A stretch of DNA of 50,708 bases, taken from Bacillota bacterium. GTDB lineage: Bacteria > Bacillota > Clostridia > Clostridiales > Caloramatoraceae. Position numbers and translations under genes: made by a program. The first letter of the stretch is position 1. Each line of letters starts with the position of its first letter. Below the pieces are notes generated by a model. The model saw only the letters and a program-made list of their open reading frames with translations. It was not told the origin of the DNA and did not search any database. Positions 8,113 to 17,143 of this stretch are shown in pieces. The stretch is taken from assembly GCA_023389275.1 (NCBI GenBank), contig JAEWEN010000103.1, positions 1 to 50,708 on the forward strand. Direction: 5' to 3'.

Positions 8113-8862
8113 ATGTCATTAAAAGATAAAGTGGTTGTTATAACTGGAGGTACAAGTGGAATAGGACTTGCTACAGCTAAAAAATTTCTAGCTGAAGGTG
8201 CAAAGGTTATGATAGCTGGGACTAGAGAAGAAAAGGCTAAAAAAATAGCAGAGGAAATTGGAACTGTAGGAGAAAATATTTTATATGCAGCAGTTGATGT
8301 AAGTAGCTACAAAAGTGTAGAAAACATGATTAACAAAGCTGTAGATGAATTTGGTACAGTAGATATACTGTTTAATAATGCAGGAATTACACTGTCTAAG
8401 CCTTTACTTGAGCAAACAGAAGAAGATTATTTAAGGGTTATAGGGGTAAACCAACATGGTGTATTTAATGGAATACACATATTTGGTAAAAAATTAGTTG
8501 AGCTTAATAAAAAAGGAACAATAATAAACACTGCATCTACTACATCAAGAATGACAGGACCTACTATTATAGGATATGCAACAAGTAAAGCAGCTGTTGA
8601 AATGCTTACTAAAAGTGCAGCAATGGATTTAGCACCATATGGAATTAGAGTAGTAGGCGTAGGGCCTGGAGCAATAAACACTCCAATGATAGCTGAAATG
8701 AAAGATGAAAGACTACAATATCTAAAAAATATGCATGCTAGAAAAGAGCTTATAGAGCCAGAGGAAATTGCAAATGTAGTAGTATTCTTAGCTAAAGAAG
8801 AAGCTAATGGAATTAATGGGCAAGTAGTGTTTGTTGATGATGGATATATAAACTTTAAATAA
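8113..8862 (+). CDS. Short-chain dehydrogenase/reductase (SDR), classical type
   Basis: A 249-residue Rossmann-fold oxidoreductase. Visible motifs are TGGTSGIG (11-18, cofactor binding), NNAG (88-91), Asn113, catalytic Ser142, and Tyr155-x3-Lys159, then GPGAINTPM. The residues after strand 2 (AGTREE, Arg38) favour NADP(H). Length is standard. A TTGACA -35 element lies at 8034-8039 with a weak -10. The substrate cannot be told from sequence; relatives include 3-oxoacyl-ACP reductase, glucose dehydrogenase and hydroxysteroid dehydrogenases. It is monocistronic, between the LytTR operon and the TPP riboswitch. Confidence 0.8.
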   Translation: MSLKDKVVVITGGTSGIGLATAKKFLAEGAKVMIAGTREEKAKKIAEEIGTVGENILYAAVDVSSYKSVENMINKAVDEFGTVDILFNNAGITLSKPLLEQTEEDYLRVIGVNQHGVFNGIHIFGKKLVELNKKGTIINTASTTSRMTGPTIIGYATSKAAVEMLTKSAAMDLAPYGIRVVGVGPGAINTPMIAEMKDERLQYLKNMHARKELIEPEEIANVVVFLAKEEANGINGQVVFVDDGYINFK

Positions 8863-8901
8863 AAAGTAGTATAATAAATACAATTAAATATATTGAAAAG
8901 T

Positions 8902-9052
8902 AACACAGGGGGACTAGAATTGGCTAGTTGAGATTGAAAACCTTAATTTTCTGACCCTATGAACCTGATATGGTTAACACCAGCGTAGGAAGATGTTATA
9001 TTTAAACTTGTAGATTAAGGGTACAAGCATCTTTTTGCTTGTACCCTTTTTT
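8902..9052 (+). promoter_or_regulatory. TPP riboswitch (THI element) with transcription terminator
   Basis: The region 8902-8996 has the conserved TPP aptamer parts: ACAGGGGG at the 5' side, TTGAGATT (CUGAGA position), then ACCCTATGAACCTGAT and ACACCAGCGTAGGAAG. It is followed by a terminator (GGGTACAAGC 9019-9028 with GCTTGTACCC 9037-9046 and six T). Thiamine pyrophosphate binding should end transcription before thiD, so the three thi genes are expressed when TPP is scarce. A TATAAT at 8870-8875 may be the promoter. Confidence 0.93.
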
Positions 9053-9071
9053 ACTTTAAGGAGGCAAAAAA

Positions 9072-9896
9072 TTGAAAAATGTATTAACAATTGCAGGGTC
9101 TGATTGTTCAGGGGGAGCTGGAATTCAAGCAGATTTAAAAAGCTTTAGTGCAAATGGTGTTTATGGTATGAGTGTTATTACAGCTATAACTGCTCAAAAT
9201 ACTCAAGGAGTTTTTGCTGTAGAGGATTTAAAGGAAAGTATTATAAAAGAACAAATAGATTCTATTTTTAGTGATATTAATGTTGATGCAGTTAAAATAG
9301 GAATGGTTTCTAAAACTTCTACAATAAACGTTATAAGTGAAAAATTAAAACAATATAAGCCTAAAAATGTAGTTTTAGATCCTGTAATGATATCTAAAAG
9401 TGGATATGATTTATTAAAACCAGAGGCTAAAAAATCTTTAATAGAAAATCTTATACCACTTGCTGATTTAATAACGCCAAATATTCCAGAAGCAGAGGAA
9501 ATATTAAAAGAAATAGGTTCAAGTATAAAAAAGATAAATACTTTAGATGATATGGAAAATGCAGCAAGGGAAATTAAAGCTTTAGGGTGTAAAAGTGTAC
9601 TTATTAAGGGAGGACACTTTACAGGTGATGCAATAGATGTTTTATATACGGAAAAAGAAGTGTTTCACTTTAATTTTGAAAGAATAAATACAAAAAATAC
9701 ACATGGAACAGGATGTACACTATCATCTGCTATAGCATCTAATTTAGCTAAAGGCCTTTCAATAAAGGATTCTGTTGAAAAAGCTAAGAAATATATAACT
9801 ACTGCTATACTTTATTCACTAGATATAGGACATGGAGTTGGACCAACACATCATTTTTATGAATTATATAAAAAGGCAGGTATTTTAAATGATTAA
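9072..9896 (+). CDS. thiD: Bifunctional HMP kinase / HMP-phosphate kinase
   Basis: The 274-residue cytoplasmic kinase starts with TIAGSDCSGGAGIQADLK (residues 6-23), the ThiD hallmark, and has DPVM(I)SKSG near 100 and the anion-hole/catalytic THGTGCTLSSAIA near residue 213-225. It phosphorylates 4-amino-5-hydroxymethyl-2-methylpyrimidine to the pyrophosphate used by ThiE. The start is TTG at 9072, chosen because AAGGAGG (9058-9064) lies 7 bases before it and the protein begins as in relatives. It is the first gene of the riboswitch-controlled operon and overlaps thiM by 8 bases. Confidence 0.95.
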   Translation: MKNVLTIAGSDCSGGAGIQADLKSFSANGVYGMSVITAITAQNTQGVFAVEDLKESIIKEQIDSIFSDINVDAVKIGMVSKTSTINVISEKLKQYKPKNVVLDPVMISKSGYDLLKPEAKKSLIENLIPLADLITPNIPEAEEILKEIGSSIKKINTLDDMENAAREIKALGCKSVLIKGGHFTGDAIDVLYTEKEVFHFNFERINTKNTHGTGCTLSSAIASNLAKGLSIKDSVEKAKKYITTAILYSLDIGHGVGPTHHFYELYKKAGILND

Positions 9897-10704
9897 AAAA
9901 GAAATAGGAAACTTATTAAGTATTTTAAGAGAAAAAACTCCACTTGTACATCAAATAACAAACTATGTTACTGCTAATGATTGTGCAAATGTTACTTTAG
10001 CTATAGGTGCTTCACCTGTTATGGCAGATGGAGTAGAAGAGGTAGAGCAAATGGTATCTATTGCATCTGCTTTAGTTTTAAATATAGGAACATTAAATGA
10101 ATCATCAATTAAAGCAAGTATATTAGCTGGTAAAAAAGCTAATGAATTAGGGGTTCCAGTTATTCTAGATCCAGTTGGAGCTGGAGCTACTAAATATAGA
10201 ACAGAGTCTATTAAAAAAATATTAAATAATGTAAAGTTAAGTGTTATTAGAGGAAATTTATCAGAAATAAAAACTTTATATGGAATAGAAACTAGTACAA
10301 AGGGAGTAGATTCACAAGAAAAAATCAACGAAAAAGAAGATATTAATATAGCAAAAAACTTTTCTAAAAAAACAGGAGCTGTTATAGCTATAACTGGTAA
10401 AACAGATATTATAACCAATGGAGAAAAAACATACTTAGTTGAAAATGGGCATAGCATAATGTCAAAAGTTACAGGAACGGGATGTATGTGTACATCAGTA
10501 ATAGGAAGTTTTTTAGGAGCAACTAGTAATAATTTATTAGCTGCTTTAGCAGGAGTTGTTTCTATGGGGCTTTCTGGAGAAATTGCAAATGAATCTTTAA
10601 AGGAAAATGAGGGAACAGGTACACTAAGAGTTAAAATAGTAGATAATTTGTATAATTTAAATAGTAGCATAGTAGAAAAAAGAGGGAAAATATATGAAAA
10701 ATAA
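9889..10704 (+). CDS. thiM: Hydroxyethylthiazole kinase
   Basis: The 271-residue kinase contains the ThiM features HQITNYVTANDCANVTLAIG (20-39), DPVGAGATKYR (around 102-112), a VIRGN(L)SE stretch and the catalytic VTGTGCMCTSVIGSF near 197-211. It phosphorylates 4-methyl-5-hydroxyethylthiazole for coupling by ThiE. It overlaps thiD by 8 and thiE by 11 bases, indicating translational coupling. With ThiD and ThiE but without ThiC, ThiG, ThiF or ThiS nearby, the operon encodes salvage of pyrimidine and thiazole rather than full synthesis. Confidence 0.95.
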   Translation: MIKKEIGNLLSILREKTPLVHQITNYVTANDCANVTLAIGASPVMADGVEEVEQMVSIASALVLNIGTLNESSIKASILAGKKANELGVPVILDPVGAGATKYRTESIKKILNNVKLSVIRGNLSEIKTLYGIETSTKGVDSQEKINEKEDINIAKNFSKKTGAVIAITGKTDIITNGEKTYLVENGHSIMSKVTGTGCMCTSVIGSFLGATSNNLLAALAGVVSMGLSGEIANESLKENEGTGTLRVKIVDNLYNLNSSIVEKRGKIYEK

Positions 10705-11308
10705 TATAGATTATAGCCTATACCTTGTTACAGATAGAGATGTTTTAAATGGAAGAGATTTATGTAAATCTGTTGAAGATGCTATTTTAGGAGGGGTTAC
10801 ATTAGTTCAGCTTCGTGAGAAAAATATATCTACTTTAGAATTTTATAATATAGCTGTTAATCTTAAAAAAATTACAGATAAATATAATACTCCTCTTATA
10901 ATAAATGATAGATTAGATATAGCACTTGCAGTAGATGCTGCTGGAGTTCATATTGGACAAAGTGATATTCCATGTTATGTTGCAAGAAATATTTTAGGAA
11001 AAGAAAAGATTATTGGAGTATCAGCATCAACACTTAATGAGGCTTTAAAAGCTCAGAAAGATGGTGCAGACTATATAGGAGTTGGAGCTATATTTCAAAC
11101 AAGTACTAAAAATGATGCAGATTCAGTAAGTATTAGTGATTTAAAAAAAATAAAAGAAAGTGTTAGTATTCCTGTTGTAGCAATTGGTGGGATAAATAAG
11201 GAAAACATAAAGCTTTTAAATAGCACAAATATTAACGGAGTAGCTGTAGTTTCAGCTATTTTAGGAAAAGAAAATATTAAAGAAGAAGCAAAAATGTTTT
11301 TTAAATAA
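10694..11308 (+). CDS. thiE: Thiamine-phosphate synthase
   Basis: A 204-residue TIM-barrel enzyme that joins HMP-pyrophosphate and thiazole phosphate into thiamine phosphate. The family motifs are YLVTDRD (8-14), GGVTLVQLREKN (31-42), LIINDRLDIALAVDAAGVHIGQSD (73-96) with the Mg-binding Asp, GADYIGVGAIFQTSTK (around 128-143) and VVAIGGINKENI near 160. The length is typical. The ATG lies inside the end of thiM, 11 bases before its stop. A bidirectional hairpin follows and ends the operon. Confidence 0.95.
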   Translation: MKNNIDYSLYLVTDRDVLNGRDLCKSVEDAILGGVTLVQLREKNISTLEFYNIAVNLKKITDKYNTPLIINDRLDIALAVDAAGVHIGQSDIPCYVARNILGKEKIIGVSASTLNEALKAQKDGADYIGVGAIFQTSTKNDADSVSISDLKKIKESVSIPVVAIGGINKENIKLLNSTNINGVAVVSAILGKENIKEEAKMFFK

Positions 11309-11312
11309 TAAA

Positions 11313-11350
11313 AAGCTCTTTAGATAAATTTCTAAAGAGCTTAATTTTTT
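11313..11350 (+). terminator. Bidirectional terminator between thiE and a chemoreceptor gene
   Basis: A perfect 12-bp stem (AAGCTCTTTAGA 11313-11324 with 11331-11342) with T runs on the 3' side of each strand serves both convergent genes. Confidence 0.85.
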
Positions 11351-13400
11351 ATAATTTAAACTTTTCAATATCTCTAACTAGATTTTCAGACATATTAGAT
11401 AGTGTAGTAGCAAATGCACTAACTTCTTGAATACTAGCTGATTGTTCCTGGGTAGTTGCTGCTGTAGAATTAGTTTCATTTATTATAGTTTCAGAAATAT
11501 TATTTAGCTTTAATATAGTATCTGAAATTAAATCTTTATTTTCGCTTAGGTTTTCAGATTTAGATAAAATAATATTAATATTATTTTTTGTATCATCTAT
11601 AAGATCTGAAATAGTCTTAAAAGCTACTCCTGCACTTTGAGCTACTTCTTCACCTTTTAAAACACTTTGTAATCCCTTTTCCATAGCATCTACAGCAAGT
11701 TTAGTATTTTTTTGATTTTCCATTATAAGTTCATTTATAATTTTAACAGACTCATTTGATTGTTCAGCAAGTTTTCTAACCTCATCTGCAACAACTGCAA
11801 ATCCACGTCCTGCTTCACCTGCTCTAGCTGCTTCAATAGAAGCATTTAGTGCAAGAAGGTTTGTTTGACTTGCAATGTCTTCAATAGAGCCTGTAATTCC
11901 TGTAATTTCATTTGAACTTTTTTCAAGTATTTTAATTATTTCACCTGCTTTTTCAGATGAATCTTTTATATTTTTTATTTGTTCCATTGTGTTTACAATT
12001 AAGTCCATACCGTTGTGAGATTTATCAACAACTTTATTTATTAAATTAGAAGTATCATCTACACTACCTTTTATAGTTTCTATTCCTTCTTCTATAGTAT
12101 GAATTTGGTTATTAGTTTCAGATATAAGCTGAGCTTGTTCATTTATTATAGAGGCTACATTAATAGTTGATGATGTTGTTTCTTCAACTGCTTTACTTAT
12201 TTCTATAAATGAACTATTAAGTTGTTCAGATGCTTCAGCAGTTGTTTTAGCTGAATTTTTAATATTCATAGTTAGGTTAAGAAGATTACTTGCCATTTTA
12301 TTCATGCTTTTTTGAATAAAACTAACTTCTCCTTGTCCCTTTTCATCAAACTTTACAGTTAAATCACCTTCAGAGATTTTATTAATACCATCTTGAAGTT
12401 TTATTAAAGGATTTACAGCTTTTGATGAAATAAATATTATTATAGCAGCTAAAAGTAAAGTAGCAACTATAGTCATTAATATTTGTTTAACTGTAAATTC
12501 TTTTAATGTTTTATCAATAGTATTTGAGTTATATGTAAGTTCAACGATTTTTCTAGTATCTCCTTTTTGAGAGTCATAGTTGTTATCTACAAAAATATAT
12601 TTTTTAGTAACTCCACTAGAATTATCAACTATACTTTTACCATTTTCAGCTACCTTTTGAACTATTTTTTCTACTTTACTATCTATTTGAGCATTAGGGT
12701 CATTTATTAATTTTCCAGAGCTTCCAAAAACTCTAATATCAGATATAGAATCAGCTTTTTTTACATCTTCAATTACTTCGTTGTAATCTACTTCTTTTAA
12801 CATATCTTTATAATTTTCAGATGTAACACTTATTTGAAGTATATCTTTATGGTTTTTAGTAGGCATAAATCCATACTTAGTTTGTACATTTGAGTTTTTT
12901 GATGTTACAAAAGGATCACTTTCAAACTCATTACCTTGTCTTCTTTTTTGAACTACATCAAAAAATTCACCAAGAGCTCTATAATCAAATCCAATATCAT
13001 CTTTACTTGTAGAGTATTTTGTTATTCCAGTTTCATCATTTATATATAGCTCAACGTCTCCACCAAGCTTTTGCTTTATTTCTTCTAAATTAAGTTTATC
13101 AGGGGAAGCTACTTTTTCATATTCTTCTAAAAATATAGATGCTTTATCTTTTAAAGTATTATGAAGAACATTAGAAAGTAAATCGTAACTACTATTAGAT
13201 GTATTAATTGCATTTATAATAGAGTACTCTATTTGAGATTGTAAAACTTCATAACTTTTTACAAGGTTATGTTTTTGTGTAAAATACCCTACAATACTAT
13301 AAATAAATATTATAGGTACAATAAGTAGAATAAGCCACATCATAAGGATGTACTTTAAGCTAATATTTTTTTTAGCAGAATTTTTTTCAGATTTAGCCAT
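11349..13400 (-). CDS. Membrane methyl-accepting chemotaxis protein
   Basis: A 683-residue chemoreceptor. A basic N-terminus precedes a membrane helix (about 15-40). An extracellular region of about 260 residues follows, with a Cache-like layout (TGITKYSTS, KKYIFVDNNY). The second membrane helix is at about 305-328, then a HAMP domain (PLIKLQDGINKISEGDLTVKF). The long helical signalling domain contains the highly conserved hairpin SQTNLLALNASIEAARAGEA near residue 525, then GFAVVADEVRKLAEQS. It reports an unknown extracellular ligand to CheA/CheW. AAAGGAG precedes the ATG. No chemotaxis genes are adjacent, so it is an orphan receptor. Confidence 0.92.
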   Translation of the reverse strand: MAKSEKNSAKKNISLKYILMMWLILLIVPIIFIYSIVGYFTQKHNLVKSYEVLQSQIEYSIINAINTSNSSYDLLSNVLHNTLKDKASIFLEEYEKVASPDKLNLEEIKQKLGGDVELYINDETGITKYSTSKDDIGFDYRALGEFFDVVQKRRQGNEFESDPFVTSKNSNVQTKYGFMPTKNHKDILQISVTSENYKDMLKEVDYNEVIEDVKKADSISDIRVFGSSGKLINDPNAQIDSKVEKIVQKVAENGKSIVDNSSGVTKKYIFVDNNYDSQKGDTRKIVELTYNSNTIDKTLKEFTVKQILMTIVATLLLAAIIIFISSKAVNPLIKLQDGINKISEGDLTVKFDEKGQGEVSFIQKSMNKMASNLLNLTMNIKNSAKTTAEASEQLNSSFIEISKAVEETTSSTINVASIINEQAQLISETNNQIHTIEEGIETIKGSVDDTSNLINKVVDKSHNGMDLIVNTMEQIKNIKDSSEKAGEIIKILEKSSNEITGITGSIEDIASQTNLLALNASIEAARAGEAGRGFAVVADEVRKLAEQSNESVKIINELIMENQKNTKLAVDAMEKGLQSVLKGEEVAQSAGVAFKTISDLIDDTKNNINIILSKSENLSENKDLISDTILKLNNISETIINETNSTAATTQEQSASIQEVSAFATTLSNMSENLVRDIEKFKL

Positions 13401-13521
13401 TTTCTTTAACTCCTTTTGATTAGAAAAATTAAGTAAATAAATTTATTAAAATCATATTAACACAAAATTATTCAAAAATATACAAAATTTGTATTAAAAG
13501 TAAGGAAATATTTAAAATTAT

Positions 13522-13611
13522 TACATTACAGAATTAATAATTATACATTTCAATTTTGTAATGTAGATGAAATGTAAATCAATAAGTAATAAAGGCTTTA
13601 TAGGATAAAAT
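13522..13611 (+). promoter_or_regulatory. Four half-sites of a candidate BceR-type operator and promoter region
   Basis: Upstream of the Bce-like ATPase gene are TACATTACA (13522-13530), TACATTTCA (13544-13552), TGTAATGTA (13557-13565) and TGAAATGTA (13568-13576). The last two form a direct repeat of 11-bp period, as used by OmpR-family regulators; opposite-facing copies also form two interleaved inverted repeats. A TAAAAT -10 follows at 13606-13611 with no good -35, as expected for an activated promoter. Confidence 0.5.
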
Positions 13612-13653
13612 ATATAGTGTAGTCAATGAGAAACATATAGGGGAGAGGAAAAT

Positions 13654-14421
13654 ATGAAAAATATTTTAAGTGTTGAAAATATAGAAAAATACTATGGAAA
13701 CAAAGAAAATATAACAAAAGCAATAGATAATATAAGCTTTAAAGTAAGTGAAGGAGAATTTGTTGGTATAATGGGGCCTTCAGGAAGTGGAAAAACAACT
13801 CTTTTAAACTGTATATCAACAATAGACACTGTAACTACAGGAAATATTATTATAAATAATCAAGACATTACAAGATTAAAGTCTAAAAAATTAGATAAGT
13901 TTAGACAAAATGAATTAGGGTTTATATTTCAAGACTTTAATCTTTTAGATACACTAACTGCTTATGAAAATATAGCATTGTCTTTAACTATAAAAGGTGA
14001 AAAGTCTTCTAAAATAGATGGAAAAATAAAAGAAGTTGCAAAGTATTTAGAAATTGATAAGGTTTTAGAAAAATATCCTTACCAAATGTCAGGGGGACAA
14101 AAGCAAAGAGTAGCATCAGCTAGAGCAATTGTTACAAATCCATCTATAATTCTTGCAGATGAACCAACAGGTGCACTTGATTCAAAATCAGCAAGACTTT
14201 TACTTGAAAGATTTGAAAGTTTAAATAGAGATTTAAATGCTACAATACTAATGGTTACCCATGATGCTTTTACAGCTAGCTATGCAAAAAGAATCCTATT
14301 TATTAAAGATGGTAAAATATTTAGTGAGCTTATAAAAGAAAATGATTCTAGAAAAGAATTTTTTAATAAAATAATAGATGTTATTACTTTAATTGGAGGT
14401 GATGATAACAATGTACTTTAA
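13654..14421 (+). CDS. Bce-type peptide-resistance ABC transporter, ATP-binding subunit
   Basis: A 255-residue ATPase of the MacB/BceA type. It has Walker A GPSGSGKTT (41-49), Q-loop FIFQDFNLLD, signature MSGGQKQRVA near 144, Walker B ILADEPTGALD and H-loop MVTHD. It powers the partner permease 14411-16411, which overlaps it by 11 bases. With the downstream response regulator and short-loop kinase this is the BceAB-RS arrangement of Firmicutes that senses and removes bacitracin, nisin or other lipid II-binding peptides. ATG 13654 follows GGGGAGAGG. The specific peptide cannot be predicted. Confidence 0.9.
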   Translation: MKNILSVENIEKYYGNKENITKAIDNISFKVSEGEFVGIMGPSGSGKTTLLNCISTIDTVTTGNIIINNQDITRLKSKKLDKFRQNELGFIFQDFNLLDTLTAYENIALSLTIKGEKSSKIDGKIKEVAKYLEIDKVLEKYPYQMSGGQKQRVASARAIVTNPSIILADEPTGALDSKSARLLLERFESLNRDLNATILMVTHDAFTASYAKRILFIKDGKIFSELIKENDSRKEFFNKIIDVITLIGGDDNNVL

Positions 14422-16411
14422 AATGGCTATAAATAATGTAAAAAAAAGTTTTAAAGATTATAGAATATATTTTTTAACTCTTACTTTAGCTGTTTGTATA
14501 TTTTATAGTTTTAACTCTATAGAATCACAAAAGGCACTACTTGAAATGTCATCATCACAAAAAAATTATGTTGCTAATTTATCAACTACAATATCATATA
14601 TATCTGTTTTTATTTCAATAATACTAGGAAGCCTTATACTTTATGCAAACAACTTTTTAATAAAAAGAAGAAATAAAGAGCTTGGAATATATATGATACT
14701 TGGTATGGGCAAAAATAAAATATCAAAAATATTAGTTATGGAAACATTTATTGTAGGGGTAATATCCCTTGTAACAGGTCTTATATTAGGCCTTATAGTA
14801 TCTCAAGGATTATCTATATTTGTATCTAATTTATTTGAAGTTGCAATGAGAGAATATAGATTTATAATATCCTTTGAATCTATTCAAAAAACAATTTTAT
14901 ACTTTGGAATAATGTTTTTATTAGTTATGCTATTTAATACATTTATTATATCTAAGTATAAGGTAATAGATCTTTTAACAATTAGCAGAAAAAATGAAGA
15001 TGTTAAAATAAAAAATCCTTTAGTTTATTTATTTTTATTTATATTATGTATTGTAGCGCTTTTAACAGCTTATAAGTTTGCTCTAGAAACAAGACTAGAT
15101 GTTAAGGATATTAAGTTTGTAATATCTATAGTTTTAGGGGTGTTTGGAACAGGATTATTTTTCTTTAGTGTATCAGGATTTAGTTTATATATTTTAAGAA
15201 AAAATAAAAAAATATATTTTAAAGGGTTAAATATATTTATAGTAAAACAAATTAATAGTAAAGTTAAAACAAATTTTGTTTCTATGACTGTAATATGTTT
15301 AATGCTTTTTATTACAATATCAATTCTTTCAACAGGGCTTAGTTTTAAAAATTCAATAGAATCTAGCCTTGAAGGGGCAACTCCATATGATGCAAGTGCT
15401 AGTTTATATTATAATGAGGAAGATAAGGTACAGAATATAAAAGATGCTTTAAACAATATAGGGTTTAAATTCAATGAAGGCGAAAAGTATGCTTTTTATA
15501 GTGAGTATAGTTTAGATATAAATATAGAAGATTTATCAAAAGATTTATCAAATGATGATACAATAGGAATTCCGGTACACTTTATTAAATTATCAGAGTA
15601 TAACAAAAATATAGGTTTAAATAATAGAGAAGGAATAAACTTAAATGAAAACGAAGTATTAATATTATCAAACTATGATAAAGTATCAAAAAAGATAAAC
15701 AGTTATCTTAAAACCAATAATAAAATAGATATTAAAGGTAAAGAATATACTGTGAAAAATAAAAAAGCTATAGAAGAAAACCTTCTAACTTATCTTATAG
15801 AGAATAACATGATAACTATTGTAGTTAATGATAAGGTTTTAGCTAATGGAAAATTAAAATCAACTAATTTAAATGTTAACTTTGCAGAGAATAATAAAGA
15901 GAAAAGTGATAAAAAATATAGAGAACTATTTAACTCATATAAATATCATAATATAGATTATGATAAAGTAGGATTTGTTTCAGGAAATACAAAGACAGAA
16001 ATATATGAAGAAAGTAAAGGAATGACAACGACAATATTATTTATAGGAATATATATTGGTGTAGTATTTTTAATAAGTAGTATGGCTGTTTTAGCACTTC
16101 AGCAATTATCAGAGGCAAATGATAGTGTTGATAGGTATATAGCTATTAAAAAAATAGGTGCAAGTAAAAAAGATATAAATAAATCTATATTTATACAAAT
16201 ATTTATTTATTTTACAGCTCCAGTGCTACTTGCTCTTATTCACTCTATAGTTGGAATAAATGTAGCAAGTGACTTTATATCTATATATGGGGAATCAAGT
16301 ATAACAACATCATCTATAATTACAGCGGTAGTATTTTTAGTTGTATATGGAGTATATTTTTATACAACTTATGTAGGATATAAAAATGTAGTTAATGTTA
16401 AGTTAAAATAA
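14411..16411 (+). CDS. Bce-type peptide-resistance ABC transporter, permease subunit
   Basis: A 666-residue FtsX-fold permease. A first helix lies at about 20-40, then three more by residue 180. Further helices are at 200-290, then a soluble extracellular domain of about 210 residues (roughly 310-520), then three helices at the C-terminus (starting TTILFIGIYIGVVFLISSMAVLA). Ten helices with the large domain between 7 and 8 are typical of BceB, which acts as both transporter and sensor for the kinase. The start is ATG 14411, after GGAGG at 14396-14400; the longer TTG-initiated form at 14393 lacks such a site. Confidence 0.88.
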   Translation: MYFKMAINNVKKSFKDYRIYFLTLTLAVCIFYSFNSIESQKALLEMSSSQKNYVANLSTTISYISVFISIILGSLILYANNFLIKRRNKELGIYMILGMGKNKISKILVMETFIVGVISLVTGLILGLIVSQGLSIFVSNLFEVAMREYRFIISFESIQKTILYFGIMFLLVMLFNTFIISKYKVIDLLTISRKNEDVKIKNPLVYLFLFILCIVALLTAYKFALETRLDVKDIKFVISIVLGVFGTGLFFFSVSGFSLYILRKNKKIYFKGLNIFIVKQINSKVKTNFVSMTVICLMLFITISILSTGLSFKNSIESSLEGATPYDASASLYYNEEDKVQNIKDALNNIGFKFNEGEKYAFYSEYSLDINIEDLSKDLSNDDTIGIPVHFIKLSEYNKNIGLNNREGINLNENEVLILSNYDKVSKKINSYLKTNNKIDIKGKEYTVKNKKAIEENLLTYLIENNMITIVVNDKVLANGKLKSTNLNVNFAENNKEKSDKKYRELFNSYKYHNIDYDKVGFVSGNTKTEIYEESKGMTTTILFIGIYIGVVFLISSMAVLALQQLSEANDSVDRYIAIKKIGASKKDINKSIFIQIFIYFTAPVLLALIHSIVGINVASDFISIYGESSITTSSIITAVVFLVVYGVYFYTTYVGYKNVVNVKLK

Positions 16412-16415
16412 TAAA

Positions 16416-16448
16416 AATAAGGCTATTAATTTTTAATAGCCTTATTTT
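16416..16448 (+). terminator. Hairpin between the Bce permease and response regulator genes
   Basis: A 14-bp perfect stem (AATAAGGCTATTAA 16416-16429 with 16433-16446) with a short T run. It probably lowers read-through from the transporter genes into the regulator genes. Confidence 0.75.
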
Positions 16449-16471
16449 CATAAATTTAAGGAAGTGATTAT

Positions 16472-17143
16472 ATGAGCAAGGTAATTGTTATTGAAGATGA
16501 TAAGGATATAAGAGAAGAACTAAGTAATTTTCTTAAAAGAAATGGATATAGTGTAGCTGCTCCAGTTGATTTTGAAAATATTATAAATTCTATACTAAAT
16601 GAAAATGGTGATATTCTGCTTTTAGATATAAATCTTCCTATATATGATGGATATTATATATGCAGAGAAATTAGAAAAAAGTCGGATATACCTATAATAG
16701 TTGTAACTAGTAGAGATAGTGAAGTAGATGAGCTTATAAGTATAAATCTTGGAGCAGACGATTATATTACAAAGCCATATAATACACAAATACTTTTAGC
16801 TAGAATTTCTGCAATATTAAAAAGAGTAAATAGTAGTGTAAATTCATCTAATCTAATTACATACAATGATCTAACTTTAAATCTTTTAAATGCATCAATT
16901 ACATATAAAAATAATTCTTTAGAGTTAACAAAAAATGAAATGAAAATACTTTCACATTTAATAAACAATAGAGGAAATATTGTTTCAAGAGAGTCTTTAA
17001 TGGAATATCTTTGGAAATCAGATTTTTTTGTAGATGATAGTACTCTTTCTGTTAATATTACTCGTCTTAGAAAAAAACTTGAGAAAATAGGCTTAGAAAA
17101 TGTAATTGAAACAAGAAGGGGACTTGGGTATATAATACAATGA
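16472..17143 (+). CDS. OmpR/PhoB-family response regulator, BceR-like
   Basis: The 223-residue regulator has a receiver domain with acidic pair Asp9/Asp10, phospho-acceptor Asp52 (LLLDINLP), Thr79 and Lys101, followed by a winged-helix domain (about 130-223) with LTKNEMKILSHLINNRGNIVSRESL and the end VIETRRGLGYII. It overlaps the kinase gene by 4 bases. By context it should activate the upstream ABC genes, where suitable 9-bp repeats are visible at 13522-13576. ATG 16472 follows AAGGAAGTG. Confidence 0.9.
   Translation: MSKVIVIEDDKDIREELSNFLKRNGYSVAAPVDFENIINSILNENGDILLLDINLPIYDGYYICREIRKKSDIPIIVVTSRDSEVDELISINLGADDYITKPYNTQILLARISAILKRVNSSVNSSNLITYNDLTLNLLNASITYKNNSLELTKNEMKILSHLINNRGNIVSRESLMEYLWKSDFFVDDSTLSVNITRLRKKLEKIGLENVIETRRGLGYIIQ

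Noticed and set aside
8113..8862. SDR protein as a bile-acid hydroxysteroid dehydrogenase
   Set aside because: It has the shared SDR motifs only. The N-terminus does not match clostridial 7-alpha or 7-beta enzymes as I remember them, and the context gives no support.
9963..10670. Long open frame on the minus strand inside thiM
   Set aside because: It mirrors the codon pattern of thiM, has no ribosome site and no recognisable domain.
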